A DNA stretch of 6,391 bases from Bacteroidales bacterium. Lineage in GTDB: Bacteria; Bacteroidota; Bacteroidia; Bacteroidales; P3. Below the pieces are notes generated by a model. The model was given only the letters and a program-made list of their open reading frames with translations. It made no database searches and was not told where the DNA came from. The number at the start of each line of letters is the position of its first letter. Positions within the stretch are counted from its first letter, which is position 1. Position numbers and translations under genes: made by a program. Shown in pieces: positions 1 through 5,103 of this stretch. The DNA lies in assembly GCA_031286005.1 (NCBI GenBank), contig JAITVC010000005.1, positions 1 to 6,391 on the forward strand. Reading direction: 5' to 3'.

Positions 1-2
1 AA

Positions 3-242
3 CGCACCAGAGAAGCCGGCCACAAACCCGCTCGCCGCATGGTCGACGTTCGCCGTGAGGGCAACCGCATCATCCGTCTCATGTATTCGCAAATAGAAAT
101 GTTGCTGCTTACGGAAACCACCGAACTCCCAGCGCTGACCCAATTTGCCAACGAACTGAATGCCGAAAACAGCCGTGTAAGCGCGAATCTCAACCGGAAA
201 GGAAAAAGGGAAAATGAGAATGAAGAATTAGTTGGGCGATAA
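3..242 (+). CDS. C-terminal end of an unidentified protein (possibly DUF6261-like), 5' end outside window
   Basis: The reading frame is open from the first complete codon at position 3 to a TAA stop, so this is the tail of a gene that begins before the window. The ATG at 39 is probably internal, because the frame continues upstream with no stop. About 79 residues are visible. They form a basic, helix-prone segment (RREGNRIIRLMYSQIEML), then a short acidic linker, then FANELNAENSRV and a charged Lys/Arg/Glu tail. The order 'VRR..., amphipathic helix, short linker, F..ELN' resembles the end of the DUF6261 proteins of Bacteroidota, but I make that comparison from memory and it is weak. No catalytic motif, signal peptide or membrane segment is seen. 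It is followed after 40 bp by the rpsP promoter, so it is transcriptionally separate. That it is a real coding end is fairly likely; its family is uncertain. Confidence 0.5.
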   Translation, partial: RTREAGHKPARRMVDVRREGNRIIRLMYSQIEMLLLTETTELPALTQFANELNAENSRVSANLNRKGKRENENEELVGR

Positions 243-259
243 AAATCCTCAAATACAAC

Positions 260-290
260 TTGCAATTCTCAATTATTTTTTGTACCTTTG
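260..290 (+). promoter_or_regulatory. Bacteroidota-type promoter for rpsP
   Basis: A -33-like TTG at 260-262 is followed by a 20-nt spacer and the exact -7 consensus TACCTTTG at 283-290. This matches the TTTG/TTG, 19-20 nt, TAnnTTTG architecture used by the primary sigma factor of Bacteroidota. Transcription should start a few bases later, giving a leader of roughly 20 nt before the rpsP ATG at 317. Confidence 0.8.
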
Positions 291-316
291 CCCCTCATTT
301 CAAAAAAATAAGAAAT

Positions 317-916
317 ATGCCAGTAAGAATCAGACTACAAAGACAAGGTAAAAAGGGACAACCTGTTTACCACATCGTCGTAGCGGATGGTCGTGCACCA
401 CGAGATGGAAAATTTATTGAAAAGCTCGGCACCTACAACCCTATGACTAATCCTGCAACCGTTGCGGTTGACGTGGACAAAGCCGTTAATTGGATGCGCA
501 ATGGCGCACAACCATCAGACACGGTGAAAACATTGCTTTCGCACAAAGGTGCAATGCTCAAACACCACTTGTTGAAAGGTGTTGACAAAGGTGCATTGAC
601 CCTCGAACAAGCAGAAGCTAAATTTCAAGCATGGGTTTCTGAAAAAGAAAACAAAGTTAGCGCAGCGTTGGTAGCTGATAAAGATGCCGCTCGCACTGCA
701 ATGAAAAAACGCTTGGAAGCAGAAGCTAAAGTAAATGAAGCTAAAGCCAAAGCAGTAGAAGCCAAAAAGGCAGCAGAACAATTGGCAGCAGCCGGTGTAA
801 CCACCGAAGAAGTGCCCGCCGAAGAAGAAGCGCCTGCTACTGAAGAAGCCGCAGCCGAAACTCCAGCAGCAGAAGCTACAGAAGCTCCGGCTGAGGAAAT
901 TCCTGCCGCTGAATAA
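317..916 (+). CDS. rpsP: Small ribosomal subunit protein bS16, with long C-terminal extension
   Basis: This is ribosomal protein bS16, which binds 16S rRNA in the body of the 30S subunit and assists its assembly. The start MPVRIRLQRQGKKGQPVYHI, then VVADGRAPRDGKFIEKLGTYNP (residues about 21-42) and VNWMRNGAQPSDTVKTLL (57-74) are textbook bS16 signatures. The conserved core ends near residue 85. The E. coli protein is about 82 residues, while this one is 199. The surplus is a helix-forming Ala/Glu/Lys segment (about 97-158) and an acidic Ala/Glu/Pro/Thr tail (about 163-199). Long low-complexity tails on bS16 are usual in Bacteroidota, so this is no fusion. The ATG at 317 is chosen over an in-frame TTG at 260, because that TTG lies in the promoter -33 box and the MPVRIRL start is conserved. 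An intrinsic terminator follows 18 bp after the stop. rimM, its usual downstream partner, is not adjacent here. Confidence 0.97.
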   Translation: MPVRIRLQRQGKKGQPVYHIVVADGRAPRDGKFIEKLGTYNPMTNPATVAVDVDKAVNWMRNGAQPSDTVKTLLSHKGAMLKHHLLKGVDKGALTLEQAEAKFQAWVSEKENKVSAALVADKDAARTAMKKRLEAEAKVNEAKAKAVEAKKAAEQLAAAGVTTEEVPAEEEAPATEEAAAETPAAEATEAPAEEIPAAE

Positions 917-934
917 TCTCGGCGATAAATCTCG

Positions 935-965
935 AAAAGCGTCTTTCTTTGAAGGACGCTTTTTT
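935..965 (+). terminator. Intrinsic terminator after rpsP
   Basis: AAAAGCGTCTTTC (935-947) pairs with GAAGGACGCTTTT (951-963) across a 3-nt TTT loop, with one G-T wobble. The run of six T residues at 960-965 completes a rho-independent terminator. It ends only six bases before the trmN6 start codon, so its 3' arm also occupies the translation initiation region of that gene. Confidence 0.85.
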
Positions 966-971
966 AATATC

Positions 972-1700
972 ATGTTCCATTTCAACCAATTTTCCGTATC
1001 GCACTCCCAAAGTTCCATGAAAGTAGGAACCGATGCGGTATTGTTGGGTTGTTTGGCCGATGTTTCGGGACATTCGATTTTGGAAATAGGTTGTGGTTGT
1101 GGGGTAATTTCTCTTATGTTGGCACAGCGGTTTCCTGCGGCCAATATTACGGCGATAGATATTCACAAAGCATCCACAGAAGAAGCCACACAAAACTTCA
1201 AGAACAGCCCTTGGCACAATCGCCTGCATGCAGACCATACATCATTGCAGGAACTTGCTGAAACGGGTTTGCAAACCTTTGATGTCATTATAAGCAATCC
1301 GCCGTTCTTTTCAAAATCTCTACATTCGCCCGATGCCGACCGCACGAATGCACGGCACACCACAACGCTGACTTACGACGATTTGGTTCGATGCAGCGAA
1401 AAACTATTGACGCCGCAAGGCCGATCTACCGTAATCATTCCAACCTTGGAATTACCCCATTTTAAACAATCCATCGCCCAATCCAAATTGCATATTCATG
1501 AGATTTTGCACATCTTTGGTGTAGATAGGAAACTATCGAAACGTGTGATTGTAGAGTGTGGCTTTGAGCAAAAAACAGTCGTAGAACAGTCCTTCTACTT
1601 ACATAATTCCCACAAAACAAATCATCCGAACAATCCTTACAATTATTCGGATGAATACTTTGCTTTAGTCAAAGACTTTTTGTGTATTGGTGGTATGTAG
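972..1700 (+). CDS. trmN6: tRNA1(Val) (adenine(37)-N6)-methyltransferase (TrmN6/YfiC family)
   Basis: This is a cytoplasmic SAM-dependent methyltransferase of the YfiC/TrmN6 family, which in E. coli makes N6-methyladenosine at A37 of tRNA1(Val). At 242 residues it is close to the E. coli enzyme (about 245). The N-terminus FHFNQFSVSHSQSSMKVGTD (residues 2-21) is the family signature. Motif I, the SAM-binding loop, is ILEIGCGCG (36-44). The acidic end of strand 2 is AIDIH (61-65). Motif IV is NPPF (109-112), the catalytic motif of adenine-N6 methyltransferases. ARHTTTLTYDDL (127-138) is another conserved stretch. The ATG at 972 is supported by that N-terminal signature. The gene begins six bases after the rpsP terminator and no separate TAnnTTTG box is visible, so expression probably depends on read-through from rpsP. 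The stop codon lies against a palindromic repeat, and the last residues (CIGGM) may be repeat-derived. Enzyme family is confident; the exact tRNA target is inferred from homology. Confidence 0.92.
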   Translation: MFHFNQFSVSHSQSSMKVGTDAVLLGCLADVSGHSILEIGCGCGVISLMLAQRFPAANITAIDIHKASTEEATQNFKNSPWHNRLHADHTSLQELAETGLQTFDVIISNPPFFSKSLHSPDADRTNARHTTTLTYDDLVRCSEKLLTPQGRSTVIIPTLELPHFKQSIAQSKLHIHEILHIFGVDRKLSKRVIVECGFEQKTVVEQSFYLHNSHKTNHPNNPYNYSDEYFALVKDFLCIGGM

Positions 1701-1719
1701 GGGCGTATTGCATACGCCC
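1701..1719. repeat. Perfect palindromic repeat between convergent trmN6 and rimM
   Basis: GGGCGTAT (1701-1708), a 3-nt centre TGC, and ATACGCCC (1712-1719) form a perfect 8-bp stem. It starts directly after the trmN6 stop codon and lies in the 27-bp gap between two convergent genes. Neither side has a T run, so it is not a standard intrinsic terminator. Its GC-rich, compact form looks like a dispersed REP-type palindrome, which is an inference needing a genome-wide count. Confidence 0.6.
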
Positions 1720-1727
1720 ATGGGGAA

Positions 1728-2252
1728 TCACGATAAATAAAACTCAATCAATCCTTCCGGCGCATTCGTAGTAATACTGCGGTTTTCTCGATTAACCTCT
1801 ACAATAAAATCATCTATAACAGGTATCAGTATCTCTTTCCCTGAGGAATGTTTGATCTGGAAGATGGGTTGAGGGCCATTGTCCATGATGTTTTCCAAAA
1901 CGCCAAGTTCGCCGTGATTGACGTCGTTCATCAAGAATCCGATGACTTCATGGAAGTAGAATTTGTTGCCACTTAATTTCGGTAAAGCCGCCATTGGTAA
2001 ATACAGTTTAGCTCCAATCAAAGAGGGCACAAATTCGTACACCATATCTTGAAATTGCACCACTGCATGATTATCTTTCAAGCGGATATGTTCAATGAAA
2101 TAAGGGATAAGTTGCCCTTTCAATTCAACAAACACCGCATCTAATTTGGCATAATGTTGCGGCTCATCCACATCCAAAAATATATCCACTTCGCCTTTGT
2201 ATCCGAAAGGTTTGGTGATGTGGCCGAGATAGAAACAGTCTGATATATTCAT
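1728..2252 (-). CDS. rimM: Ribosome maturation factor RimM
   Basis: RimM is a 16S rRNA processing factor that binds ribosomal protein uS19 and helps mature the head of the 30S subunit. The 174 residues match the family's usual length and its two-domain plan. The N-terminal barrel opens with YLGHITKPFGYKGEV (residues 8-22), equivalent to the family G-x-x-G-x-(H/K)-G-x-V pattern. The PRC-barrel-like C-terminal half contains FYFHEVIGF (98-106), EILIPVIDDFI (140-150) and the terminal APEGLIEFYL (164-173), all standard RimM landmarks. The ATG abuts the stop codon of the upstream membrane-protein gene with no intervening base, so the two are almost certainly co-transcribed and perhaps translationally coupled. 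In many bacteria rimM follows rpsP directly. Here it lies about 800 bp away, in the opposite orientation, convergent with trmN6. Confidence 0.94.
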   Translation of the reverse strand: MNISDCFYLGHITKPFGYKGEVDIFLDVDEPQHYAKLDAVFVELKGQLIPYFIEHIRLKDNHAVVQFQDMVYEFVPSLIGAKLYLPMAALPKLSGNKFYFHEVIGFLMNDVNHGELGVLENIMDNGPQPIFQIKHSSGKEILIPVIDDFIVEVNRENRSITTNAPEGLIEFYLS

Positions 2253-2855
2253 CTAATTATTCTTTTCAGGAAACCCTTTGTATATTATAAAAATTCGACA
2301 GGTTAAAAACGTTGAAATGCTTAATATTGAAATTCCGATAAACCAAGTCCAAAAATAGCCAATAATTTTCGATAAACTATTCCAGTCACCAAACTTATTA
2401 ACATATCCAAGAAGGTTATCCATAATGTCAAATGTAGAAAACAATAAACCAATTGAGAAAAACAAGCCAACTAAAAAAGCAGATTTTATTCGTTTTCTTT
2501 TCAGAATAAGAAAACTTACAATAGCAAAAACAATATCTTTTCCATAGGGTGCGATTAAAGTTATGGCACGTTGATTGGTCGTTAGGCTTGAAAAATTAAC
2601 ATACGCATTCTGAAATTTTCCTGAACTAAATTTACTGTAAAGTTGATAATCAACAATGCCAACATTCATCAGTTTTCCACAGATAAGATGGCTAAATTCG
2701 TGTAGCGGTACATAAAACAAGAAAAATAAAAATGAAAAGAATAGGATATTGATCAGTTTCTGCCTTTTTGTCCAGCTACTTCTTTGATAAAATCTTATTA
2801 GCGGTAGCAAAATAACCAATGCCATTAACAAAGGACTAATTATAATTATATTCAT
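2253..2855 (-). CDS. Small integral membrane protein with HExxH zinc-protease motif (M50-like)
   Basis: The 200-residue protein is strongly hydrophobic, with predicted membrane segments at about residues 2-21, 35-57, 97-117, 124-143 and 166-190. The motif HEFSH (52-56) sits at the end of the second segment. This is the HExxH zinc-binding and catalytic pattern of metallopeptidases, and its membrane location recalls the M50/site-2-protease type, which cuts substrates within the membrane. LIAPYGKDIVF (100-110) may correspond to the conserved 'GP' stretch of M50 enzymes. FDIMDNLLGY (142-151) or GDW (156-158) could supply the third zinc ligand, but I cannot tell which. There is no signal peptide apart from the first helix. 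The gene is visibly more AT-rich than argS and rimM, rich in Ile, Phe, Lys and Asn, which hints at later acquisition. It lies 50 bp downstream of argS, has a possible promoter of its own, and touches rimM. Substrate and role are unknown. Confidence 0.75.
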   Translation of the reverse strand: MNIIIISPLLMALVILLPLIRFYQRSSWTKRQKLINILFFSFLFFLFYVPLHEFSHLICGKLMNVGIVDYQLYSKFSSGKFQNAYVNFSSLTTNQRAITLIAPYGKDIVFAIVSFLILKRKRIKSAFLVGLFFSIGLLFSTFDIMDNLLGYVNKFGDWNSLSKIIGYFWTWFIGISILSISTFLTCRIFIIYKGFPEKNN

Positions 2856-2886
2856 ATTGCTTATTTATTATTCGGTTATTGGATAA

Positions 2887-2894
2887 CAAAGATA
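2887..2894 (-). promoter_or_regulatory. Possible internal promoter (-7 box) before the HExxH gene
   Basis: On the minus strand the sequence reads TATCTTTG, an exact TAnnTTTG box, in the 50-bp gap between argS and the membrane-protein gene. The start codon lies about 30 nt downstream. No clear TTG stands at the -33 distance, so this is a partial match. It would let the membrane protein and rimM be transcribed independently of argS. Confidence 0.5.
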
Positions 2895-2905
2895 CGACAA
2901 AAATC

Positions 2906-4687
2906 CTACATTCTTTCGGGCGCCGTAATGCCCAACAATCCAAGAGCATTCTTCAAGACGTCTGCAGTGAATTTAGACAGTGCCAAACGAAACTCGCGTA
3001 ACGTTTGATTCTCCTCTTTCAACACAGGAATATCTTGATAAAATCCATTAAATTCTTTTGCCAAATCAAAGGCATAGTTGGCGATTAAGGCCGGACTGTA
3101 ATTGTCGCCGGCAAGTTTTACAACGCTTGGAAAATCGTGCAGCAGCATCAAGATTTGTTTCTCTTTATCGAGAATGGAAATATTGGCAAGCGTTTTCTGA
3201 TTGAGGTTTTCAAGTCCAGAACGCTTGATGAGCGAGCGAATCCGTGCATGGGTGTATTGGATGAACGGCCCTGTGTTGCCGTTGAAATCAATAGATTCGT
3301 TGGGGTTGAACAACATGTTTTTTACAGGGTCAACTTTCAAGATAAAATATTTCAGAGCGCCCAAAGCAATGGCTTGATACAACGCATTGGCTTCTTCACT
3401 CTTGAAGTTGTCAATCTTGCCGAGTTCTTCGGTGGTTTTACGGGCAGTTTCAACCATGCTTTCGATTAAATCGTCGGCATCCACAACCGTTCCTTCGCGA
3501 GATTTCATCTTGCCTTCGGGCAATTCTACCATGCCATACGACAAATGCGAAATCGTGTCCGACCAAGCATAACCGAGTTTTTTCAACACGATCTTCAACA
3601 CATCGAAGTGATAGTTTTGTTCGTTGCCGACTACATAAATCATCTTTTCGGCGTTGAACTCGTCGTGCCGAAGTTTGGCCGTTCCCAAATCTTGGGTCAT
3701 ATACACGGAAGTACCGTCTTTGCGCAATAGCAGTTTTTCATCCAATCCATCTTCACGCAAGTCTGCCCAAACGGAATTATCTTCGTGTTGCACGAGATGC
3801 TTGTCGGATAGGCCTTTTAGGGCAATTTCTTTACCCAAAAGATAGGTTTGCGATTCGTAATAAATCTTATCGAAATCCACGCCCATTTTCTTGTAAGTCT
3901 CGTCGAAACCGGCATAAACCCAACCATTCATCCGTTCCCAAAGGCTGCGAATTTGCTCATCGCCGGCTTCCCATTTGCGCAACATGTCTTGCGCTTGGAG
4001 TAGGATAGGGGCAGATTTCTCTGCAATCTCTTGTTCGGTGCCGCTGGCCACCATTTCCGCTATTTGCGATTTAAGCACTTGGTCGAATTTGACGTAGTAT
4101 TTTCCCACCAGATGGTCGCCTTTCAGACCTGTTGTTTCAGGTGTTTCGCCGTTTCCGTAAAGTTGCCATGCCAGCATGGATTTGCAGATGTGAATGCCTC
4201 GGTCGTTGACGAGATTCACTTTCTTCACGTCATAACCGTTGGCTTTTAAGATTTCGGCCACGGACCAACCTAACAGATTGTTGCGAATATGCCCCAAATG
4301 CAAGGGTTTATTGGTGTTTGGCGATGAATATTCGAGCACAATTGGTTGGTCGTGCGTTTGAGTGGCGAAACCGAAACGGCTATTTGTTAGGTTGGTTTCA
4401 AGAAACTTCAAGTAGTAATTAGAGTCTACTTCCAAGTTCAGGAAACCTTTTACAACATTGAATTTCGTAACCTCCTTGCAGATTTCCATCAACTTCTCGC
4501 CAATGAATTGTGCCGTTTGTTCCGGCGATTTCTTGGCCGCTTTCACGAAAGGGAAAACAACGACCGTGAGGTTTCCCTCAAAATCCTTTAAGGTTTTTTG
4601 GATTTGTATGGATGCAGGCTCAATGGCCAAGCCGAATGCCTCGTTGACGATGGTTGCCGTGTGATTGGAGATAATCTGTTCTATCAT
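2906..4687 (-). CDS. argS: Arginyl-tRNA synthetase
   Basis: ArgRS, a class I aminoacyl-tRNA synthetase of the cytoplasm, charges tRNA(Arg) with arginine using ATP. The 593-residue length is typical. Domain order is as follows. The N-terminal additional domain occupies about residues 1-110. The Rossmann catalytic core carries the HIGH-type signature SPNTNKPLHLGHIRNN (122-137, HLGH at 130-133). VNLVNDRGIHICKSM (157-171) is the conserved region after it. The KMSKS-equivalent loop is GKMKSREGT (392-400). The DALR-type anticodon-binding domain runs from about 470 to the end, closing with LGLLGITAPERM. The KMSKS loop lacks the usual second lysine, having MKSREG instead. This is normal for many ArgRS enzymes, which need tRNA for arginine activation. 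The ATG is supported by a full-length N-terminal domain and by the promoter 20 bp upstream. It heads the minus-strand block followed by the HExxH gene and rimM. Confidence 0.98.
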   Translation of the reverse strand: MIEQIISNHTATIVNEAFGLAIEPASIQIQKTLKDFEGNLTVVVFPFVKAAKKSPEQTAQFIGEKLMEICKEVTKFNVVKGFLNLEVDSNYYLKFLETNLTNSRFGFATQTHDQPIVLEYSSPNTNKPLHLGHIRNNLLGWSVAEILKANGYDVKKVNLVNDRGIHICKSMLAWQLYGNGETPETTGLKGDHLVGKYYVKFDQVLKSQIAEMVASGTEQEIAEKSAPILLQAQDMLRKWEAGDEQIRSLWERMNGWVYAGFDETYKKMGVDFDKIYYESQTYLLGKEIALKGLSDKHLVQHEDNSVWADLREDGLDEKLLLRKDGTSVYMTQDLGTAKLRHDEFNAEKMIYVVGNEQNYHFDVLKIVLKKLGYAWSDTISHLSYGMVELPEGKMKSREGTVVDADDLIESMVETARKTTEELGKIDNFKSEEANALYQAIALGALKYFILKVDPVKNMLFNPNESIDFNGNTGPFIQYTHARIRSLIKRSGLENLNQKTLANISILDKEKQILMLLHDFPSVVKLAGDNYSPALIANYAFDLAKEFNGFYQDIPVLKEENQTLREFRLALSKFTADVLKNALGLLGITAPERM

Positions 4688-4706
4688 TGATAAAGGTTTT
4701 AGAGTG

Positions 4707-4714
4707 CAAAGGTA
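4707..4714 (-). promoter_or_regulatory. argS promoter (-7 box)
   Basis: Read on the minus strand this is TACCTTTG, an exact match to the Bacteroidota -7 consensus and identical to the rpsP box. The argS start codon lies about 20 nt downstream, implying a very short leader. No clear TTG is found at the expected -33 distance. Confidence 0.7.
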
Positions 4715-4755
4715 CGAAAAAATTCTGAAAACTTCCGTATTTCAACTTTTTTTAG

Positions 4756-4763
4756 TATCTTTG
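4756..4763 (+). promoter_or_regulatory. Plus-strand promoter (-7 box) divergent from argS
   Basis: TATCTTTG matches TAnnTTTG exactly and is followed by GCC, as in the rpsP promoter. The -33 region holds only a near match (TTC at 4733-4735 with a 20-nt spacer). It points rightward into a 340-bp stretch without a convincing protein gene, towards the terminator at 5015-5053. This is the likely start of a small or leader RNA. Confidence 0.55.
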
Positions 4764-4828
4764 CCAATCCAAATGTGTAACTCTATGCAAAGCTTGTTAA
4801 AAAATATTCATAACTTTTGCCAAAATAA

Positions 4829-4859
4829 TTTGGTAATGTCGGATATTTTGTTAACACAC
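4829..4859 (+). promoter_or_regulatory. Promoter-like sequence with its -7 box overwritten by the AC repeat
   Basis: TTTG at 4829-4832 is followed, after a 19-nt spacer, by TAACACAC at 4852-4859. The first half of the -7 box (TA) is in place, but the TTTG half is replaced by the start of the dinucleotide tract. It looks like a former or length-variable promoter. The claim rests on spacing alone. Confidence 0.3.
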
Positions 4860-4879
4860 ACACACACACACACACACAC
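4854..4879. repeat. (AC)13 dinucleotide microsatellite
   Basis: Thirteen uninterrupted AC units. Perfect dinucleotide tracts of this length are uncommon in bacterial chromosomes and prone to slippage, so copy number may vary between cells or assemblies. It lies between the divergent argS-side promoters and the REP-like element, outside any convincing gene. Confidence 0.95.
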
Positions 4880-4885
4880 CTTCCA

Positions 4886-4978
4886 TCACCCACCCGCCCA
4901 CTCAATGATGTCGTGGCTTCGACTCCGCTCAGCCACCGGAGTACGGTCGTTGAGCGAAGTCGAAACGCCCGTACTCAT
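4886..4978 (-). other. Small ORF (30 aa) inside the REP-like element, doubtful as a gene
   Basis: On the minus strand an ATG at 4978 opens a 30-residue frame containing STSLNDRTPVAERSRSH and ending at a TGA. The ATG lies just after a minus-strand -7 box (4986-4993), which would make a nearly leaderless message. From memory, very similar 'VAERSRS' peptides turn up in many Bacteroidota gene predictions, because the dispersed DNA repeat is open in this frame. The likelier explanation is therefore chance translation of a repeat, not a functional peptide. Confidence 0.2.
4918..4976. repeat. REP-like inverted-repeat element with two overlapping hairpins
   Basis: Arm A (TTCGACTCCGCTCA, 4918-4931) pairs with TGAGCGAAGTCGAA (4951-4964), 13 of 14 positions. 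Arm B (GAGTACGGTCGT, 4939-4950) pairs with ACGCCCGTACTC (4965-4976), 11 of 12 positions. The loop of hairpin B is exactly the 3' arm of hairpin A, so the two are either alternative folds or a pseudoknot. The CTTCGACTCCGCTCA core resembles a dispersed repeat that I recall from many Bacteroidota genomes. It is much more GC-rich than the surrounding intergenic DNA. Confidence 0.75.
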
Positions 4979-4985
4979 AAATTTG

Positions 4986-5016
4986 CAAAGGTAATATATT
5001 TCCTGAAATCTAACAA
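4986..5016 (-). promoter_or_regulatory. Minus-strand promoter upstream of the REP-like element
   Basis: On the minus strand TTG (5016-5014), a 20-nt spacer and TACCTTTG (4993-4986) give a complete Bacteroidota promoter with the same spacing and -7 box as rpsP. It points left through the REP-like element and the AC tract towards argS, about 300 bp upstream of the argS start. It could be an extra distal argS promoter or the relic promoter of a gene displaced by the repeat. Confidence 0.5.
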
Positions 5017-5053
5017 CCGTTGTCGAAATTATTGTTTCGATGACGGTTTTTTT
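5015..5053 (+). terminator. Intrinsic terminator upstream of the P-loop gene
   Basis: AACCGT-TG-TCGAAA (5015-5028) pairs with TTTCGA-TG-ACGGTT (5035-5048), the TG/TG positions forming two G-U wobbles in RNA, around a 6-nt loop. Seven T residues (5047-5053) follow. The orientation is plus-strand only; the other strand lacks a T run. It ends 50 bp before the P-loop gene. Confidence 0.75.
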
Positions 5054-5103
5054 GTGCTATAAACAATTCAATAAATAATAACATTAACAAAAAACAAAAC
5101 ATT

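Larger units (their letters stand above)
4765..5053 (+). ncRNA. Candidate non-coding or leader RNA between argS and the P-loop gene
   Basis: A plus-strand -7 box at 4756-4763 and a strong intrinsic terminator ending at 5053 delimit a transcript of roughly 290 nt. The span has no credible protein gene, but it contains an (AC)13 tract, a REP-like element with two overlapping hairpins, and the terminator hairpin. Two readings are possible: an independent small RNA, or an attenuated leader of the downstream P-loop NTPase gene, which starts 50 bp after the terminator without a recognisable promoter. No match to a known RNA family is claimed. The 5' end is approximate. Confidence 0.35.

Noticed and set aside
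260..316. Upstream TTG start for rpsP adding 19 residues
   Set aside because: The TTG is part of the promoter -33 box and would precede the transcription start; MPVRIRL is the standard bS16 N-terminus.
700..912. Repetitive GAAGC/GCAGAA codon pattern in the rpsP tail as a possible tandem repeat
   Set aside because: It reflects low-complexity Ala/Glu/Lys coding with no fixed period or identical units, as is usual for bS16 tails in this phylum.
515..1238. Long minus-strand open frames opposite rpsP and the start of trmN6
   Set aside because: They are antisense shadows of the rpsP Ala/Glu/Lys-rich tail and of trmN6. The translations are Cys/Phe-rich low-complexity text with no domain, and the plus-strand genes are certain.
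3137..4664. Several plus-strand open frames of 60-110 residues opposite argS
   Set aside because: They are antisense shadows of a complete, well-conserved argS and have no start signals or recognisable domains.
4854..4976. AC tract plus inverted repeat considered as a CRISPR array or an insertion sequence end
   Set aside because: There are no regularly spaced repeats with unique spacers, no transposase frame, and no target-site duplication visible around the element.
4665..4994. 109-residue plus-strand open frame containing a Thr-His repeat
   Set aside because: It begins antisense to argS, crosses two promoter boxes, the AC microsatellite (which gives the THTH tract) and the REP-like element. 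It has no protein-like composition.
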